Assembly: GCA_944319815.1 (NCBI GenBank)
Contig: CALUEX010000006.1
Location: forward strand, 1-64,000
Source: an uncultured Prevotella sp.
Lineage (GTDB): Bacteria; Bacteroidota; Bacteroidia; Bacteroidales; Bacteroidaceae
DNA length: 64,000 nucleotides
Reading direction: 5' to 3'
Shown here: positions 33,839 to 42,130 of the stretch, in pieces
How positions within the stretch are numbered: position 1 is the first letter of the stretch
Layout of the letters: the number at the start of each line of letters is the position of its first letter
Program-made: the position numbers and the translations under genes
Notes under the pieces: model-generated
Databases searched by the model: none
What the model was told of the DNA's origin: nothing
The model's input: only the letters and a program-made list of their open reading frames with translations

Positions 33839-35644
33839 TTAATCTATCAACCTCACACCGCCCTTGTCGGCAGAGCTTACGCTCTTGGCGTATGCTTTCA
33901 GGGCCTTGCTAACGACCCTGTTGCGCGTCAGCGGGCGTTGTGGGCGCGCAGCAAGCTCGTCGTCGGTCAACTTAACATTGATTGTCCGCTCGGGGATGTT
34001 GATTTCAATAATGTCCCCATCGACAATCTTGCCTATGTTTCCGCCGGCAGCAGCCTCCGGCGACACGTGGCCGATACTGAGCCCTGACGTACCACCGCTG
34101 AAACGGCCGTCGGTAATCAAGGCACACTCCTTGCCAAGGTGCATACTCTTTATATAAGATGTAGGGTAAAGCATCTCCTGCATACCGGGGCCACCCTTAG
34201 GCCCTTCATGGGTGATTACCACGCAGTCGCCGCTTTTCACCTTGCCGCCAAGGATACCGTCACAGGCGTCCTCCTGCGAATCGAACACCTTGGCAGGGCC
34301 GCTGAACTTCCATATTGAGGGGTCTACGCCGGCCGTCTTCACCACGCAACCGTCCTGGGCTATGTTGCCGAACAGCACGGCAAGGCCTCCGTCCTTGGTA
34401 TATGCGTGTTCAATGTCGCGTATGCAGCCGTTGGCGCGGTCAGTGTCGAGCGTTTCCCACCGTTCGTCCTGCGACCCCATCACCGTGGAGAACTTGCGGC
34501 CTGGGGCACTTCGATATATCCTTTCAGCCTCTGCGTCAACGCTTGCCACGGTTATGTCATACTTGGCCAACTGTTCGGCCAACGTCTTACCGTCCACTCT
34601 CATGGCGCTGCCGTCTATCAACCCGCCCTTTGCGAGCTCGTTCATTATTCCGAATATGCCGCCCGCGCGGTTGCACTCCTGAACGCTGTACTTCTGCGTG
34701 TTGGGAGCCAACTTGCATAGGCACGGCACTTTACGGCTCAGGGCGTCAATGTCTTTCATCGTGAAGTCAACACCGGCCTCCTGTGCCACGGCAAGCAGAT
34801 GGAGCACGGTGTTCGTGCTTCCGCCCATGGCGATGTCGAGAGTCATGGCATTCAAGAATGCCTCACGTGTGGCAATGCTGCGCGGCAACACGCTGTCGTC
34901 GCCGCCTTCGTAATACTTCATCGCGTTTACAACCACTTGGCGTGCGGCGTCCCTGAACAGCCTCATACGGTTGACGTGCGTGGCAAGGATGGTGCCGTTG
35001 CCTGGCAAAGCCAACCCTATAGCCTCCGTCAGAGAGTTCATCGAGTTGGCGGTGAACATCCCCGAACAACATCCGCACCCGGGACACGCCCTACGCTCGA
35101 TTTCGTCAAGCTCCTCGTCACTGACCGCAGGGTCGGCACCCTTGACCATCGCCGTTATAAGGTCGGCGTTCTCCCCTTTCCACGTGCCGGCCTCCATCGG
35201 GCCACCGCTGCAGAACACGGTCGGGATATTAAGCCTCATGGCCGCCATCAGCATACCTGGCGTCACCTTGTCGCAGTTTGATATACAAATCATTGCGTCG
35301 GCCTTGTGGGCATTGACCATATATTCAACAGAGTCTGCGATGAGGTCGCGTGAAGGCAACGAATACAGCATACCGTCGTGCCCCATGGCTATGCCGTCGT
35401 CGATTGCGATAGTATTGAACTCTGCGGCATAACATCCCATACGTTCAATTTCCGCCTTTACCATCTGCCCAACATCATGCAGGTGGGTATGTCCGGGCAC
35501 AAACTGCGTGAACGAATTTACAATGGCTATTATCGGCTTGCCGAACTGCCCTGGCTTCATGCCCGATGCTGTCCATAGGGCTCGCGCACCTGCCATTCGC
35601 CTGCCTTCGGTACATACCGCACTCCTCAACTGATGTTTACTCAT
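33839..35644 (-). CDS. ilvD: Dihydroxy-acid dehydratase
   Basis: Iron-sulfur enzyme making 2-keto acids for valine, isoleucine, leucine and CoA; 601 residues, like the [4Fe-4S] bacterial type. The N-terminus has [18 protein letters not shown]. Cluster cysteines are in [18 protein letters not shown] (about residues 119-136) and [20 protein letters not shown] (about 187-206). The C-terminal domain has [20 protein letters not shown] (about 508-527), which contains the catalytic serine region. It is the first gene of the operon and follows a good promoter. Confidence 0.97.
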   Translation of the reverse strand: MSKHQLRSAVCTEGRRMAGARALWTASGMKPGQFGKPIIAIVNSFTQFVPGHTHLHDVGQMVKAEIERMGCYAAEFNTIAIDDGIAMGHDGMLYSLPSRDLIADSVEYMVNAHKADAMICISNCDKVTPGMLMAAMRLNIPTVFCSGGPMEAGTWKGENADLITAMVKGADPAVSDEELDEIERRACPGCGCCSGMFTANSMNSLTEAIGLALPGNGTILATHVNRMRLFRDAARQVVVNAMKYYEGGDDSVLPRSIATREAFLNAMTLDIAMGGSTNTVLHLLAVAQEAGVDFTMKDIDALSRKVPCLCKLAPNTQKYSVQECNRAGGIFGIMNELAKGGLIDGSAMRVDGKTLAEQLAKYDITVASVDAEAERIYRSAPGRKFSTVMGSQDERWETLDTDRANGCIRDIEHAYTKDGGLAVLFGNIAQDGCVVKTAGVDPSIWKFSGPAKVFDSQEDACDGILGGKVKSGDCVVITHEGPKGGPGMQEMLYPTSYIKSMHLGKECALITDGRFSGGTSGLSIGHVSPEAAAGGNIGKIVDGDIIEINIPERTINVKLTDDELAARPQRPLTRNRVVSKALKAYAKSVSSADKGGVRLID

Positions 35645-35682
35645 TATTTATTAGCTTTATTACACTTATTTTTACGTAAATG

Positions 35683-35714
35683 CAAAGGTACATCATTCTG
35701 GCCTATCCAGCAAC
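35683..35714 (-). promoter_or_regulatory. Promoter of the ilv operon
   Basis: Plus-strand CAAAGGTA (35683-35690) reads TACCTTTG on the minus strand; CAAC (35711-35714) reads GTTG, a near -33 box 20 bp upstream. The leader is about 30 bases. No leucine/valine-rich leader peptide or T-box was seen, so attenuation is not supported. Confidence 0.65.
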
Positions 35715-35862
35715 ATTTTTCTTTAAAAAATTAGGATAAAACATAAAATTACAACAAAATCAAGCTAAAAAGTAACAATTTAGCATAAATATTGCACATC
35801 GTGACAAATTTTGTGCAACGAAACACACGCTTATAACTTGACACAAACGCATAGATACGAAA

Positions 35863-35896
35863 ACGGGGCGCACCTAACGTTTTAGGTGCGCCCCGT
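35863..35896 (-). terminator. Terminator of ompA
   Basis: A 15-bp perfect stem (ACGGGGCGCACCTAA at 35863-35877 with its complement at 35882-35896). On the minus strand it is followed by TTTTCG. It lies 31 bases after the ompA stop. Confidence 0.85.
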
Positions 35897-35926
35897 AAAT
35901 ATTTCGACAATCAAATAGGCCTGTCC

Positions 35927-37078
35927 TTATTTGGTGTTGTCATTGAAAGTTGCAACGCGGTTGAACTCTACTTGCTCAAACAGCTTGTCTGTTGCGCCAC
36001 AGCCCTTCGTCGTAAGACGGTCGGCAGCAATCTTGTACTTGTTAACCAAGATTTTCTTGACAGCTTCAGCACGTTTCTCTGACAACTTCTGGTTGAGTTC
36101 GGCAGAACCTTCAGGTGAAGCGTATCCCTTGATTTCAACCTGGGCTTCAGGATGGTTCTTCATGTACTGTGCAATCAGCTCAATCGGAGCATACTGTGCA
36201 GGGTCAACAACCGACTTGCCTTGGCGGAAAAGCACTGTAGGCTGCAGGTTGGTAACCGTTGCAGGCTTCTCGTAAACAGGAGCGGGCTTGTTGTTGCAGT
36301 CGTCAAGAGCCTTCTGGAGGTCAGCTATCTGGCGGTCCTTAGCTGCCAGCTGCTCGTCCTTGCCGTTCAGGTCGCCGCGCAGGTCGTTGATTTTAGCGTT
36401 CAGGGCGTCGATTTCCGACTGGTCACGCAGCTCGGCTATCTTGAAGTTATGGGTACCGTTAGAGTTCTTGAACTTGTAGATGAAGCCAACGTTGAGCTGG
36501 AAGCCAGACTCGTGAACGTCATACTGCACCTCGTTGTCCCTAACCATATTGTTGCCAGCGAGCGTCCAAATCATTGCCGGCTCGATGTATACCTGCCATG
36601 CCTTAGACTTGCCGAGGTTGAAGGCAAAGTCGATACCGGCCTTAGAAGTGAGCTGGTCATCTTTATAATCCTCTGACGGATGGCCAAAGATATGTCCCCA
36701 GCCAAAGCCGTAAACGGCTGAAACCTCGAAGAGCCTCGGCTCTCCCTTGTATCCGCCAATCCAGTTGCTGAAGTTTATGGTTCCCAGCAAAGAAGTATTG
36801 ATAGAGCGGACGAACGTATTTGTCGATGGATAAGGCTTGTTTGAGAAGTATGCATTGCTCTCAATGGCGAAGCCGAACACCGGGGTAATGTAACGGCCTA
36901 CGCGCAAACCGAGGTTAGGATTAAGGTCGCTCATCCAGGAATGACCGGTAGTCTTCGTGGCAAGACCGCCGTTCACGCCGATGTACCAGTTATCAAATGT
37001 CTTGCTTTCCTCCACTGTTTGAGCGGAAGCCGATACCGTAAGAGCGGCTGCAAAAAGCATTAAAAACAATTTCTTCAT
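35927..37078 (-). CDS. OmpA family outer-membrane protein
   Basis: Outer-membrane protein of 383 residues with a clear signal peptide (MKKLFLMLFAAALTVSASAQ). Residues about 25-215 are a predicted eight-strand beta-barrel (NWYIGVNGGLATKT at the start, VGFIYKFKN at the end). A short coiled-coil linker follows (DALNAKINDLRGDLNGKDEQ, LAAKDRQIADLQKALDDCNN). The C-terminal OmpA/MotB domain (about 270-383) includes YMKNHPEAQVEIKGYASPEG and LNQKLSEKRAEAVKKIL, the peptidoglycan-binding signature. It is monocistronic, with a strong promoter and terminator, so it is probably abundant. Confidence 0.93.
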   Translation of the reverse strand: MKKLFLMLFAAALTVSASAQTVEESKTFDNWYIGVNGGLATKTTGHSWMSDLNPNLGLRVGRYITPVFGFAIESNAYFSNKPYPSTNTFVRSINTSLLGTINFSNWIGGYKGEPRLFEVSAVYGFGWGHIFGHPSEDYKDDQLTSKAGIDFAFNLGKSKAWQVYIEPAMIWTLAGNNMVRDNEVQYDVHESGFQLNVGFIYKFKNSNGTHNFKIAELRDQSEIDALNAKINDLRGDLNGKDEQLAAKDRQIADLQKALDDCNNKPAPVYEKPATVTNLQPTVLFRQGKSVVDPAQYAPIELIAQYMKNHPEAQVEIKGYASPEGSAELNQKLSEKRAEAVKKILVNKYKIAADRLTTKGCGATDKLFEQVEFNRVATFNDNTK

Positions 37079-37138
37079 TTTTGTTTGATTTTAATTAATA
37101 AATGTGATGACTTTCTGTTTAGTAACTTTTACTTTTTG

Positions 37139-37169
37139 CAAAGGTAGAAAAAAGAAACTACTGAACAAA
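37139..37169 (-). promoter_or_regulatory. Promoter of ompA
   Basis: Plus-strand CAAAGGTA (37139-37146) reads TACCTTTG, and CAAA (37166-37169) reads TTTG, 19 bp apart: a full consensus promoter. The leader is about 55 bases and AT-rich. Confidence 0.75.
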
Positions 37170-37376
37170 TTAAATCAAGAAAAAAAAGGCATTACCATGT
37201 TAAATCAGCTAAAAAACATGACAAACAGAACAATTAAGGGCTTTTATTCAACACTATTTAATACCGGGAATGAGTACACAGCCTTATTTAAATTCCCTGT
37301 ATAAAAGATGTTTAGAACATAACGGATATTGACGCCTCCTGATAGGCATGATGAAAACCGGCCGCCGTCAACGTAA

Positions 37377-37465
37377 AGCAAAAAAGGACAAACAGCCTTG
37401 CAATATGGCATCTATCTAACGGCAAAAGGGCATCTTTTGCAAGCCAAAAGACGGCATATTGGGAA
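37377..37465. repeat. 22-bp period array (degenerate copy)
   Basis: The clear unit is GCAAAAGGGCATCTTTTGCA (from 37422), flanked by degenerate units GCAAAAAAGGACAAACAGCC and GCCAAAAGACGGCATATTGG. The remaining DNA between the ompA promoter (37169) and this array holds no recognised feature. Confidence 0.6.
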
Positions 37466-37617
37466 ACAGCTGTTAGCAAGGCACTTACAAGGCTGCGTCC
37501 TAAGCCATGTATAAAACACCGAAACCGTGAGGGCGTAAGCCCGGAAACTGCACACGAAAAAGTGATGGCACCCAGCCATGGCTCGTGCTCCTTATTACAA
37601 TACAAACCGCATAGAGG

Positions 37618-37859
37618 CAATGAAAATAAATGCTCGTTTCTCTCACTTTTATTTTGCATTGCGCTCAACTTGCATTATCTTTCAATAAAATAAGCTGCGT
37701 CTCGGCAATGAAAATAAATGCTCGTTTCTCTCGCTTTTATTTTGCATTGCGCTCAACTTGCATTATCTTTCAATAAAATAAGCTGCGTCTCGGCAATGAA
37801 AATAAATGCTCGTTTCTCTCGCTTTTATTTTGCATTGCGCTCAACTTGCATTATCTTTG
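37618..37859 (+). repeat. 88-bp tandem repeat carrying a promoter, 2.75 copies
   Basis: The unit beginning CAATGAAAATAAATGCTCG starts at 37618, 37706 and 37794, so the period is exactly 88 bases. Copies differ by about one base over the readable length. Each ends with TTTG, 19 bp, TATCTTTC (copies 1 and 2) or TATCTTTG (copy 3). The rest of the unit holds an inverted pair of AAAATAAA-type words. The same unit, inverted, is at 48.1 kb. Confidence 0.9.
37829..37859 (+). promoter_or_regulatory. Promoter of the cobU operon (last copy of the 88-bp unit)
   Basis: TTTG (37829-37832), a 19-bp spacer and TATCTTTG (37852-37859) match the consensus; start would be near 37866, giving a leader of about 22 bases. 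This leaves no space for a cobalamin riboswitch. Confidence 0.75.
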
Positions 37860-37887
37860 TAACGGCATATATCGCCTTTACAAAAAA

Positions 37888-38415
37888 ATGAGAAAAATCA
37901 TACTTATAACGGGCGGCCAACGCTCCGGTAAAAGCGTGTACGCCGAAAAGCTGGCCCTTAGCCTTTCGGCAACGCCCGTGTACATAGCCACTGCACACGT
38001 ATGGGACGACGAGTTTGCCGAGCGCGTCAGGCGGCACAAGGAACGGCGCGGGGCGCAATGGACAAACATTGAAGAGGAAAAACACCTAAGCCGGCATAAT
38101 ATAATAAATAAGGTGGCAGTCATAGACTGCCTCACGCTGTGGTGCACAAACTTTTTCTTCAACCGTGACAACGACACAAGGCAACCAACCGTTGACGAAG
38201 CCCTTGCGGAAATAAGAAACGAGTTCGACAAATTCACAGACCAAGATGCCACGTTCATCTTCGTGACCAACGAGATAGGCAGCGGCGAGGTCAGCAGCAA
38301 TGCCGTGCAACGCCGTTTTACCGATATGCAGGGATGGATGAACCAATACGTTGCAGCCCACGCCGACGAGGTTGTGCTCATGGTGTGCGGCATCCCGGTA
38401 AAAATCAAGGGCTGA
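37888..38415 (+). CDS. cobU: Adenosylcobinamide kinase / guanylyltransferase
   Basis: Bifunctional enzyme that phosphorylates adenosylcobinamide and transfers GMP to it, in nucleotide-loop assembly of cobalamin. The frame is open from 37846, but that ATG lies in the repeat region upstream of the promoter's -7 box, so 37888 is chosen (MRKIILITGGQRSGKSVYAE), giving 175 residues, the family's usual size. The P-loop is GGQRSGKS (about residues 9-16). VAVIDCLTLWCTNFFF and FVTNEIGSGEVSSN (the conserved N-E-x-G region) follow. It heads a compact operon with cobT, cobS and cobC. Confidence 0.95.
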   Translation: MRKIILITGGQRSGKSVYAEKLALSLSATPVYIATAHVWDDEFAERVRRHKERRGAQWTNIEEEKHLSRHNIINKVAVIDCLTLWCTNFFFNRDNDTRQPTVDEALAEIRNEFDKFTDQDATFIFVTNEIGSGEVSSNAVQRRFTDMQGWMNQYVAAHADEVVLMVCGIPVKIKG

Positions 38416-38439
38416 ACAGCCTTAAATGTAAACGCTCAA

Positions 38440-39489
38440 ATGAGAACATTCAACATCAAGAGCCCGGACATGGGCTTGCAGACAGCAATACAGGACAAGA
38501 TTGACAACCTTAACAAGCCTAAAGGCTCGTTAGGAAGGCTTGAAAGCCTGGCCATGCAAATATGCCTGATACAACAGGCCCTGTCGCCAAAGCTGGCACA
38601 TCCCTGCCACCTGCTCTTCGGCGGGGACCACGGCATCGAACGCGAGAACGTAAGCGTATCGCCACGCGAGGTGACATGGCAGCAGATGCTCAACTTCGCC
38701 AACGGCGGAGGAGGCGTCAATATGTTCTGCCGGCAGCACGGCTTCAGGCTTCGTATCATCGACGTAGGCGTGGACTACGACCTTTCATCGTGCCCCGAAA
38801 TAATCAACAGGAAGATAGCCCGCGGCACGGAAAACTTCCTGCATGGCCCTGCCATGAGCGTCGAACAATACGACAGGGCTATCGAAACCGGCGCAGAGAT
38901 GGTTGACTTGTGCCACGCTGAAGGGTGCAACATCATATCCATCGGCGAGATGGGCATAGCCAACACCTCACCATCAAGCGTATGGATGAGCCTCTTCGGC
39001 AACGTCCCGCTAAACGAATGCGTAGGTGCCGGAGCCGGACTTGACAACAAGGGAATAAACCATAAACTCTGCATCCTTGACCGTGCCGTGTCTAATTTCA
39101 AGACAAAAACGCCGGACTTCAATACGCCCGAAAACATAATACGCTACTTCGGCGGCTTCGAGATGGTGGCGGCCATCGGCGCGATGCTCAGGGCCGCAGA
39201 GCTGCACACCGTCATATTGATTGACGGCTTCATAATGACGGCCTGCGCGCTCGCCGCCTCGAAAATAGCGCCAGACGTCAAATCGTATATGATATTCGGC
39301 CATGTTGGCGACGAAAGCGGACACAAACGGCTGCTCAACCTGCTTGGAGCCACCCCCCTGCTCAATCTCGGGCTAAGGCTCGGAGAAGGCACGGGAGCCC
39401 TTTGCTCCTACCCAATCGTTGACAGTGCGGTCAGGATGGTAAACGAAATGAACAACTTTGAAAATGCGCATATCACTAAATACTTCTAA
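38440..39489 (+). CDS. cobT: Nicotinate-nucleotide--dimethylbenzimidazole phosphoribosyltransferase
   Basis: Makes alpha-ribazole phosphate from nicotinate mononucleotide and the lower ligand base of cobalamin. The 349 residues match the family. The signature KPKGSLGRLESLAMQI region (about residues 27-41) and FGGDHGIERENVSVSPREVT (about 66-85) are intact. ISIGEMGIANTSPSSVW (about 167-183) and C-terminal LGLRLGEGTGALCSYPIVDS (about 311-330) with the catalytic glutamate are present. It overlaps cobS by 26 bases if cobS starts at its first ATG. Confidence 0.96.
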   Translation: MRTFNIKSPDMGLQTAIQDKIDNLNKPKGSLGRLESLAMQICLIQQALSPKLAHPCHLLFGGDHGIERENVSVSPREVTWQQMLNFANGGGGVNMFCRQHGFRLRIIDVGVDYDLSSCPEIINRKIARGTENFLHGPAMSVEQYDRAIETGAEMVDLCHAEGCNIISIGEMGIANTSPSSVWMSLFGNVPLNECVGAGAGLDNKGINHKLCILDRAVSNFKTKTPDFNTPENIIRYFGGFEMVAAIGAMLRAAELHTVILIDGFIMTACALAASKIAPDVKSYMIFGHVGDESGHKRLLNLLGATPLLNLGLRLGEGTGALCSYPIVDSAVRMVNEMNNFENAHITKYF

Positions 39490-40282
39490 ATGGTACGACC
39501 CGGCCTGGGCGGCATTCATCTATTTCACGCGCCTCCCCTTGTGGCGGCTTCATGAGCCTCCGCGCGAGTGTTACCGTGCCGTAGTTGAGTTTTGGCCGCT
39601 CGTAGGATGGCTCACGGGCGGAGTGACGGCCGCCGTGATTTATTTCGGCGGTTACATCTTTCCGCACACCATTGCCGTACTTATGGCCATTGCGACAAGG
39701 ATGCTGCTCACGGGAGCATTCCACGAGGACGGCCTGGCCGACTTCTTCGACGGCTTCGGAGGCGGCGGCAGCGACCGCAAGCGCATCCTCGACATCATGA
39801 AAGACTCACACATCGGCACCTACGGTGTGCTGGGGCTCGGTGTCTACCTGCTGCTGCTGTTCTTCTCTCTGTCGTCAATGACCGCACCAGTGGCTGCCCT
39901 TACAGTGCTGGCTGCCGACCCTTTCTGCAAGATGGTGGCTGCCCAGACGGTGTCAATGATGCCTTACGCCAGGACGGAAGAAACATCCAAGTCGCACGTC
40001 GTGTACCGTAAGGCCAGCTTAAAGGCTGGGTTGTCCATGCTGTTCCAAGGGGCGGCACCGCTCATATTCGTGCTTTACGCCACCGACGGAATGCTGCGCT
40101 GGGATTTATTCTTCCTCGTTCCGTGTGTCGTGATGTACTTCCTGTACCTCATAATCTGGCGTAAGCTGAGGGGATACACGGGCGACTGCTGCGGCGCAGC
40201 ATTCCTGCTGACGGAGCTTTCGTTCTATCTTTGCGCCGCATACCAATTCTTCAACAACAAAGCACTATGGACATTGTTTTAA
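39464..40282 (+). CDS. cobS: Adenosylcobinamide-GDP ribazoletransferase
   Basis: Inner-membrane enzyme that joins adenosylcobinamide-GDP with alpha-ribazole to give cobalamin (or its phosphate). TTG at 39458 keeps the frame open, but ATG at 39464 is preferred. Hydrophobic helices make up most of the protein. Conserved segments are FIYFTRLPLWRL (near residues 18-29), LTGAFHEDGLADFFDGFGGG (about 82-101), the family signature, and DSHIGTYGVLGLGVYLLLLF (about 115-134). It overlaps cobC by 16 bases. Confidence 0.95.
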   Translation: MRISLNTSKWYDPAWAAFIYFTRLPLWRLHEPPRECYRAVVEFWPLVGWLTGGVTAAVIYFGGYIFPHTIAVLMAIATRMLLTGAFHEDGLADFFDGFGGGGSDRKRILDIMKDSHIGTYGVLGLGVYLLLLFFSLSSMTAPVAALTVLAADPFCKMVAAQTVSMMPYARTEETSKSHVVYRKASLKAGLSMLFQGAAPLIFVLYATDGMLRWDLFFLVPCVVMYFLYLIIWRKLRGYTGDCCGAAFLLTELSFYLCAAYQFFNNKALWTLF

Positions 40283-40794
40283 TAAGACACACAAGCGTTG
40301 GCGTGCCGAAGGGCACTTGCTACGGCTGGAGCGACGTGCCGGTGGCCGAAACGTTCGAGGCTGAAGCCGCCGAAACAAAGCGCAATCTCGGATGCACGAC
40401 ATTCGACGCCGTATTCTCGTCGCCGCTCACAAGGGCACGCAAACTGGCCGAATACTGCGGTTGGCCGTCGCCCATCATAGACGAACGCCTCAAGGAAATG
40501 AACATGGGCGACTGGGAGATGAAGCTCTTTGACGAGATTGAGGATGAAAACCTGCAAAAATGGTATAACGACTATATGCACCTGGCAGCCACAGGCGGAG
40601 AGAGCTTCCCCATATTGTTCGACCGGGTGGCATCGTTCCTCGACGAACTGAAGACAAAGCCTTACCGCCGCGTAGCAGTGTTCGCCCACGGAGGTGTACT
40701 GATTTGCGCCGGCATTTACGGCAAACTGTTTCCAAAGGAAGACTGCTTCAAGCATCTCGTGCCTTACGGAGGAATTGAAAAAATAACGATTTAA
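40267..40794 (+). CDS. cobC: Alpha-ribazole phosphatase, histidine phosphatase family
   Basis: Removes the phosphate from alpha-ribazole 5'-phosphate or adenosylcobalamin phosphate in the last steps of cobalamin assembly. The ATG at 40267 (MDIVLIRHTSVGVPKGTCYG) is preferred over the open frame at 40231 because it starts the conserved domain. The active-site motif is LIRHTSV with the catalytic histidine at residue 8. The second histidine is in AVFAHGGVLICAG (about 138-150). RARKLAEYCGWPSPIIDERL and EMNMGDWEMKLFDEIEDENL are typical. It is the last cob gene of the operon; the next gene follows after 20 bases. Confidence 0.92.
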   Translation: MDIVLIRHTSVGVPKGTCYGWSDVPVAETFEAEAAETKRNLGCTTFDAVFSSPLTRARKLAEYCGWPSPIIDERLKEMNMGDWEMKLFDEIEDENLQKWYNDYMHLAATGGESFPILFDRVASFLDELKTKPYRRVAVFAHGGVLICAGIYGKLFPKEDCFKHLVPYGGIEKITI

Positions 40795-40814
40795 TTCCTA
40801 ATACCTTCCGAACA

Positions 40815-41408
40815 ATGACTGATAACGAACTATTGGCCACGTCTGAGGGCAACCGCCAAAAGGCATTAAGCATCATACGGCGCATAGGCGTCACTGAAGC
40901 CTTTGCCCGTGCCGGCGGCGAAGCACACATCGTAGGCTCGGTGGCGATGGGCCTCATCATGACGCACCGCGACATCGACATACACGCCTACACAACGACG
41001 CTGACGGCAAAAGACAGTTTTGCCGTCATGGCGGACATTGCCGAATGTTCGGGCATCACCAGAATGGAATGCCGCAACCTGATAACGACCGACGAAGCGT
41101 GCATGGAATGGCACGCATGGTACGCCGACGAAAACGGCCACGAATGGCAGCTCGACATCATGCACATATTGAAGGGCTCGCGCTACGACGGATATTTCGA
41201 GCGTATGGCCGAACATATCAAGACCGCCCTGACGGAGGAGACGCGCCTCGCCATACTGAGGCTGAAGGCCGAGACGCCAGAAGGCACGCACGTGGCGGGC
41301 ATCGAATACTACCAAGCCGTGCTGCGTGACGGCATCAGGACGTGGCCCGACTTTGCCGCTTGGCGCAAGGAGCACGCGGCCGAAGGCATAATCGAATGGA
41401 TGCCGTAA
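40815..41408 (+). CDS. Nucleotidyltransferase-fold protein of unknown role
   Basis: A 197-residue soluble protein. Residues about 38-60 read AHIVGSVAMGLIMTHRDIDI, matching the DNA polymerase beta superfamily motif G-S-x3-G and D-x-D (here D-I-D-I-H). A third acidic residue could be in WQLDIMHIL (about 111-119). The C-terminal part is helical (YYQAVLRDGIRTWPDFAAWR). This general fold includes kanamycin nucleotidyltransferase-like and tRNA-modifying proteins, but I recognise no specific family. It follows cobC by 20 bases and may share its transcript, though no link with cobalamin is known. Confidence 0.7.
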   Translation: MTDNELLATSEGNRQKALSIIRRIGVTEAFARAGGEAHIVGSVAMGLIMTHRDIDIHAYTTTLTAKDSFAVMADIAECSGITRMECRNLITTDEACMEWHAWYADENGHEWQLDIMHILKGSRYDGYFERMAEHIKTALTEETRLAILRLKAETPEGTHVAGIEYYQAVLRDGIRTWPDFAAWRKEHAAEGIIEWMP

Positions 41409-41477
41409 ATACATTTACAAAAACGATAAGATTGGCCTTTTTCGGCAAACACGCGACAGCCAACAAAAAAAATTGCA

Positions 41478-41485
41478 TATATTTG
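41478..41485 (+). promoter_or_regulatory. Promoter -7 element of the rhodanese gene
   Basis: TATATTTG matches TAnnTTTG, 38 bases before the start codon; no clear -33 box. Confidence 0.5.
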
Positions 41486-41523
41486 CAACCGACAACATTT
41501 TTATAACGGACAAAACAAGTAAC

Positions 41524-41913
41524 ATGAAAAAAATCATACTATCCGCCATGACTTTATTGACGGGCTGCCTGGCAGGTTGCGGCCAGCAAGAATTCAAGTC
41601 TGTCGATGCCGACGAATTTGAAAAGGCCATATCGGCAAACAACGTGCAGCTGGTTGACGTGAGAACGGCGGAGGAGTTTGCAGAGGGGCACATCGGTGCC
41701 GACGCAACGAAAAACATAGACGTGAAGCGCCCCGACTTCATCGAACAAGCCGAACAGGAACTGGACAAGGGCAAGACCGTGGCCGTGTATTGCCGCAGCG
41801 GAAGGCGCAGTGCCGACGCCGCCAAGCAGCTGGCCGAACGTGGCTTCAAGGTTATAGACCTGAAAGGCGGCATCATTGGATGGAGGCAACACGGCAAACC
41901 AACACGGCAGTAA
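41524..41913 (+). CDS. Rhodanese-like lipoprotein
   Basis: Predicted exported lipoprotein of 129 residues. The frame is open from 41473, but ATG at 41524 begins a signal peptide (MKKIILSAMTLLTGCLAGCG) that fits, with lipobox cysteine near residue 15 or 19. The rhodanese domain includes NVQLVDVRTAEEFAEGHIGA (about residues 40-59), and the active-site loop is YCRSGRRS (about 94-101) with the catalytic cysteine at about 95. It moves sulfur or acts in redox on the periplasmic side. It is flanked by a promoter and a 22-bp repeat array, so it is probably monocistronic. Confidence 0.9.
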   Translation: MKKIILSAMTLLTGCLAGCGQQEFKSVDADEFEKAISANNVQLVDVRTAEEFAEGHIGADATKNIDVKRPDFIEQAEQELDKGKTVAVYCRSGRRSADAAKQLAERGFKVIDLKGGIIGWRQHGKPTRQ

Positions 41914-41997
41914 GGCACGATACAGGGTAAGCCATACATGGGGACGCCCACCGGACGTAAACCTGCCTGGCTGAAACAACTTTATGGCCGCTTCATG

Positions 41998-42104
41998 AAA
42001 CGGCATCTTTCAGGCTTCAAAACGGCATCTTTTACACGACAAAAAGCCACGTTTTAACGACTAAAAGGACGCATTTTACAACGCACTGATTATCAATACA
42101 TTAC
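41998..42104. repeat. 22-bp period array with TGATTATCAATACATTAC tail
   Basis: Units start at 41998, 42019, 42041 and 42063: AAACGGCATCTTTCAGGC, AAAACGGCATCTTTTACACG, AAAAAGCCACGTTTTAACG, AAAAGGACGCATTTTACAAC. The last three have an exact 22-base period. The tail ACTGATTATCAATACATTAC is at 42085-42104, 26 bases before the endonuclease gene. Confidence 0.85.
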
Positions 42105-42130
42105 AACAACGACTAACATCCGCGACCAAA

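Noticed and set aside
37104..37304. 66-codon frame divergent from ompA
   Set aside because: It overlaps the ompA promoter region, is AT-rich and has no recognisable family.
37312..37668. 118-codon frame on the minus strand
   Set aside because: It runs through the 22-bp array and into the 88-bp tandem repeat; composition is not protein-like.
37079..37887. Cobalamin riboswitch upstream of cobU
   Set aside because: No B12-box-like sequence was seen and the space after the promoter is too short.
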